From Streptomyces xinghaiensis S187 (lineage in GTDB: Bacteria; Actinomycetota; Actinomycetes; Streptomycetales; Streptomycetaceae): a DNA stretch of 64,000 nucleotides. Numbering within the stretch: position 1 is the first letter of the stretch; every line of letters begins with the position of its first letter. The stretch lies in NCBI RefSeq assembly GCF_000220705.2, contig NZ_CP023202.1, forward strand, positions 4,618,501 through 4,682,500. The letters are read 5' to 3'. Position numbers and translations under genes: made by a program. The notes below the pieces were generated by a model. That model was not told the DNA's origin, searched no databases, and saw nothing but the letters and a program-made list of their open reading frames with translations. Below are positions 25,910 to 33,331 of the stretch, in pieces.

Positions 25910-27403
25910 TCAGGTGTCCGTGCCGGACGGGGCCTTGCGGCGCGGTACCGCGAGGGCGCCGAGCACGCCCAGCGCGAGAAAGCCGGCCGCGGTGGCGAAG
26001 GCCAGTCCGTAGCCGGAGGCGAGCGCCTCGCGGGACACCTCGCCGGCACCGCCGCCCGCACCCGGGCCTCCCGTGCCGGAGGAGTGGTCCGCCGCCCGGC
26101 CGTTGGCCACGGTCACCAGCAGCGCCAGGCCCACGGCACCGCCGAGCTGGCGCGTGGTGTTCAGCAGGCCGGAGGCCAGCCCCGACTGGTGGTACGGCAG
26201 ATCAGCGGTCGCGGCGATGGTCAGGGAGGTCATGACCATGCCCTGCCCCACGCCCAGCAGCAGCCCCGGCCCGAGCAGCCCGCCGGTGAACGTCGCGTCC
26301 GTACCGGCCAGGGAGAGCCAGCCCAGCCCCGCCGCGGACAGCAGATGGCCGGCGAGCAGGACCGGCCGGGGCCCCAGCCGCTGCACCACCGGCGCGATGC
26401 CCCGGGCCCCCGCGAACAGCCCCGCCGTCATGGGCAGATAGGCCAGGCCGGTCTGGAGCGGGCTGTAGCCGAGGACGTTCTGCAGCAGCAGAGTGAAGAA
26501 GTAGAAGGTGCTGAAGAGCGCCGCGCTGCACGCGAACGCCGTGATGTTGGCCGCGGTCACCTGCCGGATGCGGAAGATGGAGAGGGGGACCAGCGGGTGC
26601 CGGGCGATCCTCGCCTGGTCCAGCACGAAGAACCCGAGGAGTCCCAGCCCGGCGGCGAGCAGCCCGGCGGTGCGCGGCGCGGTCCAGCCGTGGGTCTCGG
26701 TGCCCGCGACGGCGTACACCAGCAGCATCAGGCCGAGCGTCACGGAGACCGCGCCGGGCACGTCCACTCCGTCGCGGTCCCGCCCGGAGCGTTCCCGCGG
26801 GGGTACGGCGACGGCCGCCAGAGCGAACAGCAGGATGCCGACGGGCACGTTGACGAGCAGGGTCCAGCGCCAGGACAGCCACTCGGCGATCAGGCCCCCC
26901 GCCAGCACCCCGATCGCGCCGCCCGCGCCGGCGACCGCGCTCCACATCCCGAAGGCGCGGGCCCGGGCGCGGGGATCGGTGAAGACCGTGCCGAGGACGC
27001 TCAGCGTCGTCGGCGCCATGATCGCGGCGCCGAGGCCCTGCACCCCCCGGGCGACGACCAGCGTGGCCGGATCACCGGCCGTACCGCCCGCGAAGGCGGC
27101 GAGGGAGAAGAGGGTGATCCCGGCCAGATACATCCGGCGCCGGCCGAACAGGTCGGCGAGCCGGCCGCCGAGCAGCAGCGCACCGGCGAAGACGATCGTG
27201 TAGGCGTTGACCACCCAGGGCAGGGTGTCCGCGCGCAGTCCCAGACTGTGGTCGATCAGCGGCAGGGCCACATTGACCACCGAACCGTCCAGCACCACCA
27301 GGAACTGGCCCGCGCAGCAGACGAAGAGGATCAGCCCGGGCCGGCGGGCGGACGCGGGCCCGTCCGTCCTCGCGGCTTTCGGGTCTCTGGTTTCGAGTGT
27401 CAT
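25910..27403 (-). CDS. DHA2-family MFS exporter, apparently leaderless
   Basis: The 497-aa protein has about 14 transmembrane helices. Motifs are LDGSVVNVALPLI, LGGRLADLFGRRR and RGVQGLGAAIMAPTTLS. It is close to the exporter at 17447 (shared SGLLNTTRQLGGAVGL and YSPLxTGxAYLP blocks), suggesting duplication within the cluster. The ATG at 27403 has no ribosome-binding site and lies exactly 6 nt downstream of the -10 CAGCGT of its SARP promoter, so transcription probably begins at or next to the ATG and the mRNA is leaderless. Confidence 0.92.
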   Translation of the reverse strand: MTLETRDPKAARTDGPASARRPGLILFVCCAGQFLVVLDGSVVNVALPLIDHSLGLRADTLPWVVNAYTIVFAGALLLGGRLADLFGRRRMYLAGITLFSLAAFAGGTAGDPATLVVARGVQGLGAAIMAPTTLSVLGTVFTDPRARARAFGMWSAVAGAGGAIGVLAGGLIAEWLSWRWTLLVNVPVGILLFALAAVAVPPRERSGRDRDGVDVPGAVSVTLGLMLLVYAVAGTETHGWTAPRTAGLLAAGLGLLGFFVLDQARIARHPLVPLSIFRIRQVTAANITAFACSAALFSTFYFFTLLLQNVLGYSPLQTGLAYLPMTAGLFAGARGIAPVVQRLGPRPVLLAGHLLSAAGLGWLSLAGTDATFTGGLLGPGLLLGVGQGMVMTSLTIAATADLPYHQSGLASGLLNTTRQLGGAVGLALLVTVANGRAADHSSGTGGPGAGGGAGEVSREALASGYGLAFATAAGFLALGVLGALAVPRRKAPSGTDT

Positions 27404-27409
27404 GGCGGA

Positions 27410-27452
27410 ACGCTGCGGTGGCGCGGTGGAGCCGGGCTGGGAGGCGGCTCGA
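27410..27452 (-). promoter_or_regulatory. SARP operator and leaderless promoter of the exporter at 25910
   Basis: Minus-strand cores TCGAG (from 27452), CCCAG (27441), TCCAC (27430) at 11-bp steps, 8-nt spacer, -10 CAGCGT (27415-27410), then 6 nt to the ATG. Confidence 0.78.
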
Positions 27453-27466
27453 TCCCCGGCCCCCGT

Positions 27467-27509
27467 TCGAGGCGCTCTCCGTCCCCGCACCAGCCCGCGT
27501 TGGCACGGT
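27467..27509 (+). promoter_or_regulatory. SARP operator and promoter of the ferredoxin gene
   Basis: Cores TCGAG (27467), TCCGT (27478), ACCAG (27489) at 11-bp steps, 8-nt spacer, -10 CACGGT (27504-27509). Confidence 0.68.
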
Positions 27510-27551
27510 CGGCCGACGCGCCCGCGACCGACTGTGCGAGGAGATTCCGCC

Positions 27552-27875
27552 ATGCCCAAGATCACTTATCGGAGCGCCGACGGCCGGAGCCGGATCGTTG
27601 AGGTCCCCGAAGGCATCAGCGTGATGCGGGGCGCGGTCACCCAGGGGGTCGAGGGGATCGTGGCCGAATGCGGGGGCGCGGGCATGTGCGGCACCTGCCA
27701 CGTCTACATACCCCGGGAGGCGCAGACCGCGCTGCCCCCGGTGCACGAGCTGGAGGACGAGGTGCTGGACTGCACCGCCGCCCTGCGCACCGCGGCCAGC
27801 CGGCTGAGCTGCCAGCTCCCGGTGACCCCGGACACCGACGGCTTGCAGGTCGAGCTGCCGGAACGCCAGGTCTGA
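27552..27875 (+). CDS. [2Fe-2S] ferredoxin
   Basis: The 107-aa protein is an adrenodoxin/putidaredoxin-type [2Fe-2S] ferredoxin. The cluster ligands are in ECGGAGMCGTCHVY (C-x5-C-x2-C), with the fourth Cys in VLDCTAAL; the LSCQLPV segment near the C terminus is typical. It would shuttle electrons from the FAD reductase at 13315 to the P450 at 40321. ATG 27552 follows GAGGAG. It has its own SARP promoter, divergent from the leaderless exporter promoter. Confidence 0.93.
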   Translation: MPKITYRSADGRSRIVEVPEGISVMRGAVTQGVEGIVAECGGAGMCGTCHVYIPREAQTALPPVHELEDEVLDCTAALRTAASRLSCQLPVTPDTDGLQVELPERQV

Positions 27876-27904
27876 GCCGGGCCCGCGTCCCGCCGCCGGC
27901 GGAC

Positions 27905-27940
27905 GCCACCGGCCGCGCCACCGGCCGCGCCACCGGCCGG
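27905..27940 (+). repeat. three tandem 12-bp repeats upstream of the haloperoxidase
   Basis: GCCACCGGCCGC is repeated three times head to tail (last base varies), in non-coding DNA 12 bp before the haloperoxidase SARP box. It may be a GC-rich pause site or simple slippage product. Confidence 0.8.
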
Positions 27941-27951
27941 ACGAGGGCTTT

Positions 27952-27983
27952 TCCACCGGAGGTTGAGCAGCCCGTGACACCTT
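27952..27983 (+). promoter_or_regulatory. SARP operator and promoter of the haloperoxidase gene
   Basis: Cores TCCAC (27952) and TTGAG (27963) 11 bp apart, 8-nt spacer, -10 CACCTT (27978-27983). Confidence 0.65.
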
Positions 27984-28020
27984 CCGGCCGTTGCCCGACA
28001 CGAGAGGGGTTGCTCGAACC

Positions 28021-29544
28021 ATGACTCACCCACACCGGCCCGTGCGTGGCCGTTCCCCGCGGACCCTGGTCCTCGCCTGCGTCACGGCGCTCGCCGTGGC
28101 CACCACCGGCTTCGCGGTGGCGGAGACCCGCGACGGCGAACGCGCCGCGGCCGCCGACGGCCGGCAGGCGTTCGACTTCACCGAGGGGAACTCGGCTCTG
28201 GAGGTCATCTATCCCAGAGTCGGCCCGGCGGTGCGCAAGCACATCAACCAGGTCGCCATGGACGGCACCCTCGTCCTGCGGGTCTCCGCGCTGATGGAGA
28301 GCTCCTGGTTCGACGCCACCGCGCCCTACCACCCCACCGCCGTCGGCATCCACTCCGACCTCGGCCGCCGTCCCGCCTCGGAGGCCACCCAGAAGAACCT
28401 CAACACGGCGATGCTGTACTCCACCTACCGGGTCATGCAGAGCCTCATGCCGACCTATGACGCGCAGTGGCGCGAGATGCTCACCTCCGTGGGCCTCGAC
28501 CCGGACGACGACTCCACCGACCGCACCACACCGGTCGGCCTCGGCAACGCCGCGGGGAACGCCGTGGTGGAGAAGCGCGAGAACGACGGCATGAACCAGC
28601 TCGGCAACGAGGGCGGGCAGAAGTACCACCAGCGGCCCTACTCCGACTACACCGGCTACAAGCCGGTGAACACCCCCTACGACATCCGCAACCCCTCGCG
28701 CTGGCAGCCGGCGCTCGTCTCCACGGGGAACGGCATCTTCACCGCCCAGTCGTTCGTCACCGCCCAGCTCGGGCGCGCCAAGCCGTACTCGTTCGCGGAC
28801 CCGAAGGACCTGCTGGTCTCCAAGCCCCGGTCGAGCAACCACCGCAACCGCGCGGCCTACAAGCGGCAGGCGGAGGAGGTGCTGCGGGCCTCCGCCAACC
28901 TCACCGACGAGCAGAAGCTGAAGGCCGAGTTCTTCAACGACAAGCTCATCTTCGCCTCCGGCTTCATGGGCGAGATCAGCGACGACCTGATGGAGTTCAT
29001 CCACAGCGCCACGGCCTCGCACATCGCGGGCTTCGACGTGATGCTGGCCTCCTGGTACAACAAGCGGAAGTACGACGCGCCCCGGCCGTTCACCGCCATC
29101 CGGTACCTGTACGCGGGCCAGAAGCTGCGGGCCTGGGGCGGCCCCGGCAAGGGGACGGTCGACGACATGCCGGCCGAGGACTGGCAGAGCTACCTCCAGG
29201 TGTCCGACCACCCGGAGTACCCCTCGGGCTCCACCGCCTTCTGCGCGGCCCAGGCCGAGGTCGGCAAGCTCGTCGGCGGCGGTGACCGGACGGACATCCG
29301 CTACGACGTCGAGAAGGGCGGCTCCTACATCGAGCCCGGGGTGACGCCCGCGAAGGACACCTCGATCCGCTGGACCGACTGGAACGAGATGGTCGACGAC
29401 TGCGCGAAGAGCCGCGTCTGGGGCGGTGTGCACTTCAAGGCCGCCACCGAGGCGAGCAAGGGACTCGGCGCCAAGGTCGGCGAGAGCTCCTACCGGTATG
29501 TGCAGAGCCACATCGAGGGCAAGCAGGTCGGCTCCATGCGCTGA
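28021..29544 (+). CDS. secreted vanadium-dependent haloperoxidase-family enzyme
   Basis: The 507-aa protein begins with a signal peptide (to about residue 40) and has the vanadate-binding residues of the family. These are K348 and R355 in KRKYDAPRP, S402-G403 in YPSGS, and R465 with vanadate-ligand H471 in RVWGGVHF. The residue equivalent to His404 of the fungal chloroperoxidase is Ser404, which I recall as a feature of Streptomyces NapH/Mcl-type enzymes that halogenate or rearrange meroterpenoids selectively. It would act with peroxide outside the membrane. Substrate is unknown; isomerase rather than halogenase activity is possible. It is monocistronic with its own SARP box. Confidence 0.9.
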   Translation: MTHPHRPVRGRSPRTLVLACVTALAVATTGFAVAETRDGERAAAADGRQAFDFTEGNSALEVIYPRVGPAVRKHINQVAMDGTLVLRVSALMESSWFDATAPYHPTAVGIHSDLGRRPASEATQKNLNTAMLYSTYRVMQSLMPTYDAQWREMLTSVGLDPDDDSTDRTTPVGLGNAAGNAVVEKRENDGMNQLGNEGGQKYHQRPYSDYTGYKPVNTPYDIRNPSRWQPALVSTGNGIFTAQSFVTAQLGRAKPYSFADPKDLLVSKPRSSNHRNRAAYKRQAEEVLRASANLTDEQKLKAEFFNDKLIFASGFMGEISDDLMEFIHSATASHIAGFDVMLASWYNKRKYDAPRPFTAIRYLYAGQKLRAWGGPGKGTVDDMPAEDWQSYLQVSDHPEYPSGSTAFCAAQAEVGKLVGGGDRTDIRYDVEKGGSYIEPGVTPAKDTSIRWTDWNEMVDDCAKSRVWGGVHFKAATEASKGLGAKVGESSYRYVQSHIEGKQVGSMR

Positions 29545-29676
29545 GCGCCGAGCCGAGCGCCGTGAGCACCGGGCGGGACCCGCACCGGCCGCACCGCCCG
29601 TACCCCGCGTCCACCGGGCGCGGGGTACGGGCGCGTCCGCCGTCCCCGCGCCCGTCCCGGCGGGCGCCACCGGCAC

Positions 29677-29708
29677 CCCACCGCCGGTCGAGCGCCCGCT
29701 GCGAAGGT
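29677..29708 (+). promoter_or_regulatory. SARP operator and promoter of the nitroreductase gene
   Basis: Cores CCCAC (29677) and TCGAG (29688) 11 bp apart, 8-nt spacer, -10 GAAGGT (29703-29708). Confidence 0.6.
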
Positions 29709-29751
29709 GGCGCCGACGTGCCACCCCAGGCCCCGAGGAAAGGAAGCCGCC

Positions 29752-30363
29752 GTGACCACTGCTCTGTCCGCGCCGCTGAAACTCGACGACGAGACCCAGG
29801 ACCTGCTGTTCCGTGCGGCCAGGACCGCGAGCGAGTTCGCGGACGAACCCGTCGCGGAGGAGACCGTCCGCGCGGTGTACGACCTGGTGAAGTACGGTCC
29901 GACCGAGTTCAACTCCACCCCGCTCCGCATCGTCCTGATCCGTTCCGAGGAGGCCCGCGCCCGGCTGCTGCCGTGCATGGTCGACGCCAACCGCGACAAG
30001 ACGGGCCGGGCCCCGCTGGTGGCCGTGCTCGCCGCGGACATCGACTTCCACGAGGAACTCCCGCGGCTCTTCCCCTTCTTCCCGCAGGCGAAGGACGTCT
30101 TCTACGGCGACGCCGCCGTCCGCGACCACTCCGCGAAGCTCAACGCGGGTCTGCAGATCGCCTACTTCATCATCGGCCTGCGCGCTGCCGGTCTGGACGT
30201 CGGCCCCATGTCGGGCTTCGACGCCGAGGCGATGGACCGGGAGTTCTTCCCCGACGGCGCCCACAAGTCCCTGGTGGTCCTCAACATCGGCAAGCCGGCC
30301 GGCGAGGCCGGGCACCCCCGGCTGCCGCGGCTGGAGTACGACGAGGTCGTCACCGCGGTGTGA
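29752..30363 (+). CDS. nitroreductase-family FMN oxidoreductase (RutE/HadB-like)
   Basis: The 203-aa protein is a nitroreductase-fold FMN enzyme of the malonic semialdehyde reductase (RutE)/HadB-like branch. It has RTASEFADEPV near the N terminus, YGPTEFNSTPLRIVLIRS for FMN contacts, the NAGLQIAYFIIGLRAAGLDVGPMSGFD block (here in two parts) and VVLNIGKPA. These enzymes reduce or oxidise small carbonyls and quinones. In azole-peptide systems a nitroreductase-fold enzyme oxidises azolines, but this gene is 26 kb from the YcaO gene, so a polyketide redox role is the simpler reading. GTG start with AGGAAAGGA. Confidence 0.88.
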   Translation: MTTALSAPLKLDDETQDLLFRAARTASEFADEPVAEETVRAVYDLVKYGPTEFNSTPLRIVLIRSEEARARLLPCMVDANRDKTGRAPLVAVLAADIDFHEELPRLFPFFPQAKDVFYGDAAVRDHSAKLNAGLQIAYFIIGLRAAGLDVGPMSGFDAEAMDREFFPDGAHKSLVVLNIGKPAGEAGHPRLPRLEYDEVVTAV

Positions 30364-30382
30364 CACCCCGCGCGCCCGGACC

Positions 30383-30420
30383 CGGCGCGGCGGCCCCCCG
30401 GACGGGGAGCCGCCGCGCCG
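30383..30420. terminator. bidirectional terminator
   Basis: An 11-bp inverted repeat (30383-30393 with 30410-30420), extended by further C/G pairing, lies between the convergent nitroreductase and GMC genes. Confidence 0.75.
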
Positions 30421-30469
30421 TCCCGTGTGCCGCCGTGCCGTGTGCTTGCGTGCCGTGGCCCCGCTCCGG

Positions 30470-31864
30470 TCAGAGCCGGCGGGCGGCGTGCTCGGCGGCG
30501 GTCATCACCGGGAGGTTGGTGTTGACCGAGGGGACCTCGGGGAACACCGAGGCGTCCACCACCCGCAGCCCCTCCAGCCCGTGCACCGCGCACCGCTCGT
30601 CGACCACGGCGCCCGCCGCCGGGTCCGGGCCCATCGCGCAGGTGCCGACGGGATGGTGGTAGCTGCCGGTGTTCGCCCGGATCCACCGGTCGAGCACCGC
30701 GTCGTCCGCGTCCGGGTGCGGCGTGCCCTCCGGGGCCCGCGTCACCAGCCCGGCCAGCGGCCCGGTGCGGATCATGCGGAGCTGCTCCCGCACACCCCGG
30801 CGCAGCCCGGGCAGGTCGGCCGGATCCGAGAGCAGGCCGAGGTCGATCAGCGGCGGATCGGCGGGACCGGCCGAGCGCAGCCGCAGCCGGCCCCGCGAAC
30901 GCGGCCTCAGCAGACCGGTGTTGACGACGAACGGCTCCCGGTCCGGGCCGGGCTCCCCGCGTCCCGGCGCGGGCGGCGGGGCCCCGGCGAGGAAGTGCAG
31001 CTCGGGGACGCCGTCCCCCGCGGTGACCAGGGCCTGGAACATCGGTGACGTGATGCCCGCCGGCCCCTCCAGCCACAGGGTCACCAGCGGATGGTCCTGG
31101 AGTCCCGCCCCCACCCCGGGCAGGTCCAGCACCGGCTCCACGCCGAGCCGGCGCAGCTCCGCCGGGTCCCCCACGCCGCTGCGCAGCAGGACGGCCGGGC
31201 TGCCGTACGCGCCGGCCGCCAGCACCGTCACCCCGGCCGTGAACTCCCGGCCGTCGGCCAGCCGTACGCCGCGCGCCCGGCCGCCGGAGACGAGGACCCG
31301 GTCCACGGCGGCACCGGTGAGCACGGTGAGGTTCGCCCGGCCGCGGGCGGCCGCCAGATGCGTCACCACCGTGCTCTGCCGCACCCCGCCGGCCTCGTTG
31401 AGCGGTACCGGACCGGCCCCGAGGGCGTCCGGCGCGTTGTGGTCCTCCACCGGCTTGTGGCCCAGGGTCACCGCCGTCTCCAGGAACGCCCGGCTCAGCC
31501 CGGACAGTTCGCGCGGCTCCGGGCGGCGTACGGGAACGGTCTCCGCCACCGCGCGGCGGGCGGGCGCCAGGTCGGCGTGGGACCAGCCGCGGACCGCCCA
31601 CCGCTCCGCCCAGGCGTCGTGGTCGGCGGGCCGGCCGTGCAGGGCGATGGCGGCGTTGACCGCGGAGCAGCCGCCGAGGATCCGGCCGCGGGGCAGCGGC
31701 CGCCCGTCCTCGCCGGTGTATCCCCAGAGATGCGCGGGCCCCCGGAAGACGGGGTCGTCCGGCCCGGCCTCCAGCAGCAGCACCCGGCGGTCCGGGTCCT
31801 CGCTCAGCCGGGCCGCCAGCACTCCGCCGGCCGACCCGCCGCCCACGATGATCACGTCGTACAT
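30470..31864 (-). CDS. GMC-family FAD oxidoreductase
   Basis: The 464-aa protein is a glucose-methanol-choline oxidoreductase. The N-terminal FAD fold is VGGGSAGGVLAARL, ILGGCSAVNAAIALHGRP is GMC signature 1, and VLAAGAYGSPAVLLRSGVG is signature 2. The C-terminal active-site block is SYHHPVGTCAMG, followed by DASVFPEVPSVNTNLPVM. GMC enzymes oxidise alcohols, so a late hydroxyl-to-carbonyl step is likely. ATG 31864 with AAGGGGGA is preferred over an upstream GTG. It has its own divergent SARP promoter. Confidence 0.92.
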   Translation of the reverse strand: MYDVIIVGGGSAGGVLAARLSEDPDRRVLLLEAGPDDPVFRGPAHLWGYTGEDGRPLPRGRILGGCSAVNAAIALHGRPADHDAWAERWAVRGWSHADLAPARRAVAETVPVRRPEPRELSGLSRAFLETAVTLGHKPVEDHNAPDALGAGPVPLNEAGGVRQSTVVTHLAAARGRANLTVLTGAAVDRVLVSGGRARGVRLADGREFTAGVTVLAAGAYGSPAVLLRSGVGDPAELRRLGVEPVLDLPGVGAGLQDHPLVTLWLEGPAGITSPMFQALVTAGDGVPELHFLAGAPPPAPGRGEPGPDREPFVVNTGLLRPRSRGRLRLRSAGPADPPLIDLGLLSDPADLPGLRRGVREQLRMIRTGPLAGLVTRAPEGTPHPDADDAVLDRWIRANTGSYHHPVGTCAMGPDPAAGAVVDERCAVHGLEGLRVVDASVFPEVPSVNTNLPVMTAAEHAARRL

Positions 31865-31895
31865 GCGTGTCCCCCTTCCGAACACAGGTGCGCGC

Positions 31896-31927
31896 AGTGT
31901 CCGCCGGGGCCCTGCAGTACCGGTCGA
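31896..31927 (-). promoter_or_regulatory. SARP operator and promoter of the GMC gene
   Basis: Minus-strand cores TCGAC (from 31927) and TGCAG (31916) 11 bp apart, 8-nt spacer, -10 GACACT (31901-31896). Confidence 0.62.
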
Positions 31928-31957
31928 GCCGGACGCGCGCGGGGGCGGCGGCGCCGG

Positions 31958-32000
31958 TGCACCGGTCCTCCACCGGAGCTGGAGGCGCGGCCGTCAGCAT
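31958..32000 (+). promoter_or_regulatory. SARP operator and promoter of the aminotransferase operon
   Basis: Cores TGCAC (31958), TCCAC (31969), TGGAG (31980) at 11-bp steps, 8-nt spacer, -10 CAGCAT (31995-32000). Confidence 0.72.
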
Positions 32001-32032
32001 GCGGCCGTGGCCACCCGACCGAGGAGGACGGC

Positions 32033-33331
32033 ATGACGACCGAGACCCGCTATCCGCTGTGGGAGCAGTTCGGCCCGCCGAGTTCTTTCGCCGACCCCGC
32101 CCGCACCGCGATCCGGGCCGAGGGCACCAGGGTCCTCTACGCCGACGGGCGGTGGCGCCTCTGCGGCACCAGCGGCCTCTGGAACGTCAACTTCGGCTAC
32201 AACAACCCGCGGGTGGCCGACGCCATCGGCGAGGCCCTGCGCACCGCCTCCTACCTGCCCACCTTCCGGACCAGCCACCGGCCCGCGGTGGACGCCTCCC
32301 GCGCCCTCGTCGCGCTCTGCGGCCCGGAACACTTCGGCCGGGTCATCCACTCGACCTCCGGCAGCGCCGCCAACGACGTCACCATGAAACTCGCCCGCCA
32401 GTACGCGGCCCTGCGCGGTGAGCCCGGCCGCCGCCTCGTCGTCGGGCTCCGGGGCAGCTACCACGGCATGACCTACGGCGCCCACGGGCTGACCGGGGAG
32501 GACCTCGGCCAGGCCGCCTACTCCGTGGACCGCAGCCTGGTGCGGCACGTCCGCCACGACGACCCGGCCGAACTGGCCGCGCTGCTCGGCGTCGAGGGCG
32601 AGCGGGTGGCCGCGGTCGTCGTCGAACCCGTCCTCGGTACGGGCGCCTTCCCGCTGCCGGAGACGATGCTCACGGCCCTGGCCGCCCTGCGGGAGACCTA
32701 CGGCTTCCTGCTGGTGGCCGACGAGGTCGCCACCGGATTCGGGCGCACCGGGCGGAACTTCGCCTCCGAGGCCTGGCCGGTGCGCCCGGACGTGCTGATC
32801 ACCTCCAAGGGGCTCACCAACGGCACCTGCGGCGCGGCCGCCGTCCTCGTCAGCCACCAGGTGTGCGAGGAGTTCGAGCGGGCCGACGCGGTGCTGGTGC
32901 ACGGCGAGACCCAGGCCGCCGCACCCACCACCTGCGCGGCGATCACCGCGTCCATCGGGGAGCTGGAGCGGCTCGACGGCGCCCGGACGCCCCGCGAGAC
33001 CGGCGAGCGGCTCACCGGCGTCCTGGCCGGGCTCTCCGGCCACCCGCTGGTCACCGGGCACGGCGGCACCGGCTGCTTCCAGGCGCTGCGGCTCGGCACC
33101 GACGGGGGCCGACTCCCCTTCCCCGGCGTGCTCCTGACGGTCGCCGCGCTGCGCCGCGCCGGGCTGACCGTGCAACCGGGCCCCGGCTGCGTCCAGCTCA
33201 TCCCCACCCTCGTCTACGGCGACGAGGACTTCGAGGAGCTGGCGGCCTGCCTGCGCACCGGCCTGGACGAGGCCGCGGACGCGCTGGCCACGGGGCCGCT
33301 CGCCGCAGGGCCGGTGGGGGCGGCCCGGTGA
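32033..33331 (+). CDS. class III PLP aminotransferase
   Basis: The 432-aa protein is a fold-type I, class III (omega) aminotransferase. It shows the SGLWNVNFGYNNPRVADAI block, HSTSGSAANDVTMKLAR for phosphate binding, and SYHGMTYG. The PLP-ring Asp is in LVADEVATGFGRTG and the Schiff-base Lys in LITSKGLTNG. It would make an amino acid or amine from a carbonyl precursor. The next gene, an MbtH-A-T protein, overlaps it (GTGA, 33328-33331), so its product is probably activated by that protein. Confidence 0.92.
   Translation: MTTETRYPLWEQFGPPSSFADPARTAIRAEGTRVLYADGRWRLCGTSGLWNVNFGYNNPRVADAIGEALRTASYLPTFRTSHRPAVDASRALVALCGPEHFGRVIHSTSGSAANDVTMKLARQYAALRGEPGRRLVVGLRGSYHGMTYGAHGLTGEDLGQAAYSVDRSLVRHVRHDDPAELAALLGVEGERVAAVVVEPVLGTGAFPLPETMLTALAALRETYGFLLVADEVATGFGRTGRNFASEAWPVRPDVLITSKGLTNGTCGAAAVLVSHQVCEEFERADAVLVHGETQAAAPTTCAAITASIGELERLDGARTPRETGERLTGVLAGLSGHPLVTGHGGTGCFQALRLGTDGGRLPFPGVLLTVAALRRAGLTVQPGPGCVQLIPTLVYGDEDFEELAACLRTGLDEAADALATGPLAAGPVGAAR

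Noticed and set aside
27905..27940. attachment site or mobile-element border
   Set aside because: The 12-bp tandem repeats have no integrase, transposase or tRNA nearby; the only tRNA gene (2991) shows no duplicated 3' end in this window.
29752..30363. azoline dehydrogenase partner of the YcaO enzyme
   Set aside because: It has the nitroreductase fold but is 26 kb away, has its own SARP promoter unlike the YcaO unit, and looks like the RutE/HadB branch.
27637..30366. 909-codon open frame on the minus strand
   Set aside because: It runs antisense through the ferredoxin, haloperoxidase and nitroreductase genes; composition is His/Arg/Gly/Val-rich with no domain, a typical GC-bias shadow.
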